Source: Magnetococcales bacterium (lineage in GTDB: Bacteria; Pseudomonadota; Magnetococcia; Magnetococcales; Magnetaquicoccaceae). From it: a stretch of 7,492 bases of DNA. The stretch covers positions 1-7,492 of the forward strand of contig JADGCR010000108.1 in assembly GCA_015228895.1 (NCBI GenBank). The letters are read 5' to 3'. The notes beneath the pieces are model-generated. The model saw only the letters and a program-made list of their open reading frames with translations. It was not told the DNA's origin and searched no databases. The position numbers and the translations under genes were made by a program. Below are positions 1 through 4,774 of this stretch, one piece after another. Each line of letters starts with the position of its first letter. The stretch's first letter is position 1.

Positions 1-167
1 GGCCTTGGCGACGAGAAAACCTCATACAACTTTAATTGGTGGAGCAAGTGATACGCCGTCAAACTCATTCTCCGTAACGTATTGTAACCAGCAAAAAGCG
101 GGATGGAGAAATCGTTCGAAGGTGCCCTTGGTGACCAATTGATGCAGTTTGCGATAATAATATTGAT
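1..167. other. AT-rich stretch without a recognisable gene
   Basis: I see no supportable gene here. Visible structure: an 11-base palindrome TTGGTGACCAA (128-138), an AT-rich run (151-174), and AAAAAG-A-CTTTTT just beyond it (170-182). A minus-strand frame with no ATG is open from 210 to the TGA at 24-22 and reads like protein (for example NQYYYRKLHQLVTKG), which may be a gene remnant. On the plus strand two frames are open from the window edge, one to a TGA at 49-51 (ending YNFNWWSK) and one to 140-142. Either could be the end of a gene entering from the left, but neither is recognisable. Confidence 0.3.
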
Positions 168-359
168 TTAAAAAGACTTTTTCGTGGAGCGTCGAATTTT
201 TTCCTCTGCGTCATCGGAGAGCTGTGGACCCGCTTTTTCGACTCCCGCTTGGATGGCAACGGGCGTCTCGTCAAACTTTTCGAACGTAAACGGAGAACCG
301 AAGAATCCAGGCCGAAAAATGCCAAGGTATCGTCCGGTCCGATCCAGCAATCCACTCAC
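168..359 (-). CDS. Doubtful 63-codon ORF overlapping the Rpn stop
   Basis: This frame starts at a GTG that overlaps the nuclease stop as GTGA (356-359) and ends at TAA 168. The only ribosome-binding match is a weak GAGG about ten bases upstream. The product is mixed in charge, with a Phe/Gly-rich first half and a lysine/arginine-rich end (EEKIRRSTKKSF), and shows no signal peptide, membrane segment or motif I recognise. A second minus-strand frame (65-355, 96 codons, also GTG) overlaps it almost fully and looks less protein-like. The GTGA overlap could reflect translational coupling or chance. Confidence 0.22.
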   Translation of the reverse strand: MSGLLDRTGRYLGIFRPGFFGSPFTFEKFDETPVAIQAGVEKAGPQLSDDAEEKIRRSTKKSF

Positions 360-1351
360 GCCGCGAAGACCTCGTCCACCGAGTTAGCGAAGACGAAGTT
401 GTCGCTCCATGTCTCGATCAGTTCCACTTCCGCTGACATCACCTTCTCGGTCACCCAGTCTGGGGTCTGGCCAAATTTGCGGCGCATCAGTTTCAAGAGC
501 ATGGAGGCGGCTTCTTCTTGGCGGCCTTTTTGCTCGCCTTCCTGGCGGAGATCCTGGCGCACCATGGCCGCCACCCATTCAGGCCTATCCTTGGACAAAA
601 TATTTCGGGCAAATTGGGACATCATGGCAGATTCCTCCTCGGGTTTAATGCGGCGAACCACTTGCCGCACCTGCTCTTCATCCAAATTGTTAAAGGTCGT
701 CAGCAAATAGAGCAGCACCGGCAACAAAAGTTCCGGGGCTTCAATCAGGGCATCCACGATCTGATCCAGCGCCGCCATTTGGGACTCAGGATCGCGGGTG
801 CCGTATTTCAGTGCCATCAGGCCAGCACGCAGTTGCGCATGCCTGGAGAGTTTCCGATTCGGAATCGGGCCCAGATCGACTACCGGGAAACGGAAATTGA
901 GCAACCAGGGATGCAATGCCTCGTCCGCATCAACCAGGGCCAGGAACTCATTGGAAATGCGCCACTCCTGCGCACCATTGTAAACCAACAGAGCCAGAAC
1001 AGACGGGAGTTGCTGCCATTTCTCGTTTTCCCGTACCTTTTGCTCCAGAAATGCTGAAATGCCCCGAAAAATCTGCCAGCCGACCTTTCCGTCCTCAAAG
1101 CTCTTGTGCTCGATCAGGACGTAGAAGCAGACCGGTTTGCCGTTGACCGTCTTGGCCTCGAACAGGCGATCCGAATAGTAAGGGCGCAGATTTTCTTCGA
1201 CAAAGCTGCCCTCGACCAATTGCGGCGGTTCGGGTGCCAGCAATCGTGCCACTTCAGGCGGCAGATACTCCTGCAGCAAGGCACCTGCAGTCTCCGGGGT
1301 GGACAGCAGTGCCTTGAACAATCGGTCGTGTGGTTGACTGATCTCGCTCAT
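356..1351 (-). CDS. Rpn-family (YhgA-like) recombination-promoting nuclease / putative transposase
   Basis: A 331-residue cytoplasmic protein of the PD-(D/E)XK Rpn/Transposase_31 group, which includes the E. coli Rpn DNA endonucleases linked to RecA-independent recombination. The family's opening motif PHDRLFK is at residues 7-13, which supports the ATG at 1351. Likely active-site residues are D61 (YYSDRLFEAK) and E81/K83 in LIEHKS, followed by the helix with Q93 and R96. A middle helical region (about 165-260) leads to a glycine- and charge-rich repeat (QEGEQKGRQEE) and a DUF4351-like tail (RRKFGQTPDWV through SVDEVF). The ends and putative catalytic residues are intact, so it is not an obvious pseudogene. 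No Shine-Dalgarno precedes the ATG (the bases are CTTCCTCC). No terminal inverted repeats of an insertion sequence flank it. Such genes are often multicopy and have no known link to the neighbouring kinases. Host effect is uncertain. Confidence 0.88.
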   Translation of the reverse strand: MSEISQPHDRLFKALLSTPETAGALLQEYLPPEVARLLAPEPPQLVEGSFVEENLRPYYSDRLFEAKTVNGKPVCFYVLIEHKSFEDGKVGWQIFRGISAFLEQKVRENEKWQQLPSVLALLVYNGAQEWRISNEFLALVDADEALHPWLLNFRFPVVDLGPIPNRKLSRHAQLRAGLMALKYGTRDPESQMAALDQIVDALIEAPELLLPVLLYLLTTFNNLDEEQVRQVVRRIKPEEESAMMSQFARNILSKDRPEWVAAMVRQDLRQEGEQKGRQEEAASMLLKLMRRKFGQTPDWVTEKVMSAEVELIETWSDNFVFANSVDEVFAA

Positions 1352-1357
1352 GGAGGA

Positions 1358-1385
1358 AGTGTACCAGATTGCCGCATTATTTCAA
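1358..1385 (-). promoter_or_regulatory. Candidate extended -10 promoter of the Rpn-family gene
   Basis: On the minus strand TTGAAA (1385-1380, five of six matches to the -35 consensus) and TACACT (1363-1358, four of six to the -10 consensus) are separated by 16 bases, and TGG directly precedes the -10 box as in extended -10 promoters. A start point about seven bases further would fall at roughly 1351-1352, on the initiator ATG itself. This is a pattern match only. Confidence 0.4.
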
Positions 1386-1392
1386 CGCCCGG

Positions 1393-1413
1393 AGGCACAA
1401 CCGGGTGCCTTTT
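1393..1413. terminator. Small hairpin between the DUF1302 gene and the Rpn gene, possible weak terminator
   Basis: AGGCAC (1393-1398) and GTGCCT (1405-1410) form a perfect six-pair stem with a six-base loop. On the plus strand it is followed by TTTTGAATTATT, so the T-rich side serves plus-strand transcription, although no plus-strand gene is evident. On the minus strand the bases after the stem are CCGGGCG, which is poor for intrinsic termination of the DUF1302 operon. It may only cap or stabilise the 3' end of that mRNA. Confidence 0.3.
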
Positions 1414-1424
1414 GAATTATTCGT

Positions 1425-3293
1425 TTAGAAATTGGTCCCGATCACCAGTATGATGTTGTCCCGATCCACCAGCATGTTGTAAGCACCCCCTGCCATGTAT
1501 GTGTATTGCATTTCGGCAAAATAGTTCTTATCCCAGTCCGCACGCAGGCCAGGACGCAAGGTGGTGCGATCCTGTAAAAAAGTTCCATCATAAGAATAGC
1601 CTTTAACGTCGTGAGAGAACATCAGCGAAGGGGTGAGCTTGGTGGCCAGAAAGACATCCGGGAAACTGGCTGACAGGCGCAGACGATAGCCCCAGGCATC
1701 CGTGGTGACAAAACCGTCATGGGCACAGGATTTCTGAGCAACGGAGGTGTCGGTACAAGGTTGCCCGTTGATGGCAGCAATGCCGTAAGCATCGGATCGT
1801 CCATAGTGCAGCACTCCCGGATTGGGCAAACCCTCGACATGGCTCCAGCCGATTTCTCCTCCCAGGTTCAACCGCTCCGCGCCCCATGTCGCGGGCAGCG
1901 TCTTGTTGGCGCCCAGGCTGGCGGTGGTGATAGAAAATCGGTCGTAACCGTCGAAGGTGCCGCCGGGGGGAATCGCGTTGCTGTTTCTGGTCAGATTCAG
2001 TGCCGAGGTTGGGGAACGGGCCACGAAGGCAGCGATCAGATCGGAAGCATTCAGGCTGACAGGTTGGTTGGGGCGATATGCAAGCTCTCCGAATATCCGC
2101 AGGGATGAATCCAGGGAGGTGGCAAAACTCACTCCATACAGATGGACGTTTTCCGGGTAGATCATGGCATAGCGTAAGCCGTTCGGGTCAGTCAACCGGG
2201 TGGCAAGAGTCCCGTAACCGCCTGCTATGTCTGGATTGAATATCCGAATTCCTGGAGCCCTGTTGTGATAGTTCATCAGGTATGCACGCCATTCGGTATT
2301 CCATGCGGTTGGGGTATGGCGCAGAGAGATGCCGTATTGTCCCGAATTGCTTGCCTCCTCATCCTCGCCCCGTTTCGGGTACATCCCCGTGGCCAGGGTA
2401 TCGGAATCAGGCAGGCTGCCAATCACCGAGGCGTAATTGCAGCCTGTCGGAGCGTAATTCACCGTCGCGAAGAAAGTCCCGCATCCCGGCATGACGTTGG
2501 GGCGGAATTCATAGGGGAGGAACCCGTCCAGCCCCCATTCCTTGCCACTGCTCAAGTTGGCGTAAAGCATTCCCAGGGGGACGCGACTTTCCTGCGGCAG
2601 CGCTCCAGGACGCTGCTGTGCCGGATGGTCAAAAGGGTTGATGATATTGATCCCTCCACCAACCCACTGGGCAACGCCCCAGGGGATCACCTGACGACCG
2701 AAACGCAGATCCAACCGGGTCTGATCATTCAGATCGAATTTGCCAAAGAGGTAGAACTCCTCCAACTGGAGGTTGCTGAACTGCGCTTCCGGAGCAAAGC
2801 CATGGTCGCTCAAAGGAACGTTGGATTGAAACCCGTTGGGGATGTTGCCGTAAGGCCGATCTCCATTTTCCAAGGTATAATCGTGCCAAGCTTCGGCCCG
2901 GGCAGCAATGCCGAAATCATGCCGCTCGATCTCCAGGTTGAGATTTGCCTTGAGCACGGAGGAGACCGGCTGGCCTGACCTGAAATTCAGATCACTGTTG
3001 CCCGTATTCCCGTTAAGCTGCCCGGTCAGGCCAACCCGTTTGGCCGCCGTCATTCCCAGCACCGACGGATCGGGCGATTCGGTCCGGATCATGCTCCCGA
3101 CGGTCAAGGTGCCGCTGAATTTCAACCCGATGCCATCCCCGAACCGGAGATCCGTGGCCTGAGCCGAGACAACCGGCAAGGTCAGGGCAAAACCGAAGAC
3201 CGCAAAGAGCATTGTCCCATGGCGGACCATCGCCGGGAGTCCAGGATTTGGCCATCCGATGGCGAATGGCATCCATGGAACCTGCCTGATCAT
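1425..3293 (-). CDS. DUF1302-family outer-membrane protein
   Basis: Predicted secreted outer-membrane protein, 622 residues from the ATG at 3293. The typical DUF1302 sequence order is visible: an FGDGIGLKFSGTL start to the mature part (51-63), NSDLNF (99-104), the conserved stretch LRFGRQVIPWG (196-206), GGINIINPFD (213-222) and RPGALPQESRVPLGMLY (228-244). The C-terminus ends IGTNF, with a final Phe as in many outer-membrane barrels. Residues 22-46 form a signal peptide with probable cleavage after AQA (44-46). The first 21 residues are unusual for a signal peptide, so ATG 3272 (AGGCAGG eight bases upstream) or ATG 3230 may be the real start; ATG 3293 is chosen for its ATGA overlap with the kinase stop. 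Known DUF1302 genes are often paired with DUF1329 genes in loci for steroids and other hydrophobic compounds; no partner is present here. The precise role is unknown. Confidence 0.88.
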   Translation of the reverse strand: MIRQVPWMPFAIGWPNPGLPAMVRHGTMLFAVFGFALTLPVVSAQATDLRFGDGIGLKFSGTLTVGSMIRTESPDPSVLGMTAAKRVGLTGQLNGNTGNSDLNFRSGQPVSSVLKANLNLEIERHDFGIAARAEAWHDYTLENGDRPYGNIPNGFQSNVPLSDHGFAPEAQFSNLQLEEFYLFGKFDLNDQTRLDLRFGRQVIPWGVAQWVGGGINIINPFDHPAQQRPGALPQESRVPLGMLYANLSSGKEWGLDGFLPYEFRPNVMPGCGTFFATVNYAPTGCNYASVIGSLPDSDTLATGMYPKRGEDEEASNSGQYGISLRHTPTAWNTEWRAYLMNYHNRAPGIRIFNPDIAGGYGTLATRLTDPNGLRYAMIYPENVHLYGVSFATSLDSSLRIFGELAYRPNQPVSLNASDLIAAFVARSPTSALNLTRNSNAIPPGGTFDGYDRFSITTASLGANKTLPATWGAERLNLGGEIGWSHVEGLPNPGVLHYGRSDAYGIAAINGQPCTDTSVAQKSCAHDGFVTTDAWGYRLRLSASFPDVFLATKLTPSLMFSHDVKGYSYDGTFLQDRTTLRPGLRADWDKNYFAEMQYTYMAGGAYNMLVDRDNIILVIGTNF

Positions 3294-4774
3294 GCGGCAG
3301 ATTCCATGGAGTTGGGCGAAAAGGGCAATGTGATGCGAAACGTACTTCCCTCATTCAAGGTGCTGGTGCAGTGAACGTCTCCCCCGTGCAGTCGGGCGAT
3401 ATTGCGGACAATGTACAGCCCAAGCCCAACTCCAATCGTATTGTTGACCTGATGGGTCCGATGGTAGCGTTCAAAAATCTGTTCACATTCGGATGCGGGA
3501 ATGCCGATTCCTTCGTCAGATACCGTGATCACCACCTGCCCGGAACCATCGGTCTGGGCCCCCAGTTCAATGACGCCCCCTTCCGGGGAATAGTGGATGG
3601 CGTTATCCAACAGATTATTCAACAGGATTGGCAACAGAGTGGCATCGCCGACAAAGTGCGTGGGCAGGGGGGAGTCCAGGCGCAACATGATCAGATGGTC
3701 ATTGGTGCTGCGTTGAGCCTCCTGGGCCACCGCGCTCAGCAGTTGTTTCAGATCCACCGGGGCAAGAGTCAGAGTGCCAATCGCTGCCAGACGGTCCTGG
3801 GTCAAACAGCGATCAAGCAACTCTGCCACTTTGGCCACCGCAGTACGGATCGTGGCCACCGCATGCCGACTCTCTCCCGTATTCTCCAAGGCAAGAAGTT
3901 GACAATGGCTATCCATAATGGCCAGGGGAGTGCGTACCTCATGGTTCAACATGCGCAGAAACATGGCCTGTTGCTGCTCCAAGGCTACCTGCACGCTCAC
4001 ATCCGTGAAGGTGGTGAACACCCCGGAAGGAGCCGCTCCCGGATTCTCGATGCGGGGAATGGCACTCACCTGAATCCAGACCGGATGCCGCCGATCCGGA
4101 CGGATCAGCCCCATGAGCACCTCCTTTACTGGCGCCCCGGTGGCCAATGCCCTGGCGGTGGGATGTTCGTCGGCTGGAAAGGGGGAGCCATCCCGACGCA
4201 CGAAATGGCCTTCTGGCACCAGGGGATGTGTCTGCTGTGGACGGACAGATGGCATACCCAGGATGTGCATGGCCGCCTGATTGGCATCCATAAGCCTTCC
4301 CAGGGCATCATGGTAGATCACCCCTTGCGTCATGGTCTCAAACAGGGTGCGAAACCGCTCCTCGCTTTGCCGTAAAGCGCTCTCCGCCGCCCTGCGGCGC
4401 AGCACCCCCCGCACCCTGGCCAGCAGCACCGGCGGCGTGACCGATTTGGTGACATAATCATCCGCGCCCAGGTCAATGCTCAATGATTCGAAGCTGTCGC
4501 TGCTCTCTGCCGTGATAAGGATCACCGGAATTTCGCAGGTTCTGCTCTCCTGGCGCAGGGCGGACAACACGGCAATGCCGTCCATGCCCGGCATATGCAG
4601 ATCCAGCAAAATCAGGTCTGGCGGGTTATCCCTTTGCGCCAGTTGCACGGCAGTGGCACCACTGATGGTCAATTTCAACCGATAGTGCTCCACCAGCATC
4701 TGTTCCATTACCCGCAGGCTGGAGGGGGTGTCGTCCACCAGCAGCAACAACTCTTGAGGGCGCGCGGTGTTCAT
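3290..4774 (-). CDS. Soluble REC-PAS-histidine kinase, probable phosphorelay partner of the upstream kinase
   Basis: A 494-residue cytoplasmic protein with no membrane segment or signal peptide. The N-terminal receiver (about 8-125) has the acidic pair D14/D15, phospho-acceptor D58 in LLDLHMPGMDG, T88 and K110; K110 is followed by Ser rather than the usual Pro. A short coiled linker leads to a PAS domain (about 137-262) of the type with a DGSPFPADEHP segment. HisKA has His278 in LNHEVRTPL. The ATPase domain shows an N-box (N387-N391), DEGIGI (420-425) and GVGLGLYI (448-455), so the kinase looks active. The start is ATG 4774, overlapping the previous stop as ATGA with a good ribosome binding site. 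By family logic the receiver could accept phosphate from the upstream Hpt domain and control the attached kinase; that is inference. There is no output domain. Its stop again overlaps the next gene as ATGA. Confidence 0.93.
   Translation of the reverse strand: MNTARPQELLLLVDDTPSSLRVMEQMLVEHYRLKLTISGATAVQLAQRDNPPDLILLDLHMPGMDGIAVLSALRQESRTCEIPVILITAESSDSFESLSIDLGADDYVTKSVTPPVLLARVRGVLRRRAAESALRQSEERFRTLFETMTQGVIYHDALGRLMDANQAAMHILGMPSVRPQQTHPLVPEGHFVRRDGSPFPADEHPTARALATGAPVKEVLMGLIRPDRRHPVWIQVSAIPRIENPGAAPSGVFTTFTDVSVQVALEQQQAMFLRMLNHEVRTPLAIMDSHCQLLALENTGESRHAVATIRTAVAKVAELLDRCLTQDRLAAIGTLTLAPVDLKQLLSAVAQEAQRSTNDHLIMLRLDSPLPTHFVGDATLLPILLNNLLDNAIHYSPEGGVIELGAQTDGSGQVVITVSDEGIGIPASECEQIFERYHRTHQVNNTIGVGLGLYIVRNIARLHGGDVHCTSTLNEGSTFRITLPFSPNSMESAA

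Noticed and set aside
114..120. GTTCGAA, resembling a tRNA T-loop
   Set aside because: The flanking bases do not pair into a T-stem and no acceptor or anticodon arm is present.
170..182. AAAAAGACTTTTT as a terminator for the Rpn gene
   Set aside because: The stem is nearly all A-T with a one-base centre, so it cannot form a stable RNA hairpin.
168..359. Similarity of KFDETP in the small ORF to KFGQTP in the nuclease tail, suggesting a duplicated C-terminus
   Set aside because: The match is limited to six residues and the following sequence does not align.
518..1057. A 179-codon plus-strand open frame
   Set aside because: Antisense to the Rpn nuclease and without recognisable features.
356..1351. 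The Rpn gene as part of an insertion sequence
   Set aside because: I see no terminal inverted repeats or target duplication around it, and Rpn proteins are not standard IS transposases despite the family name.
2265..2978. A 237-codon plus-strand open frame
   Set aside because: Antisense to the most conserved part of the DUF1302 gene, with no recognisable motif.
3371..4375. A 334-codon plus-strand open frame
   Set aside because: It lies wholly antisense to the REC-PAS-kinase, whose motifs are all intact, and its own translation shows no domain; it is a by-product of codon bias on the other strand.
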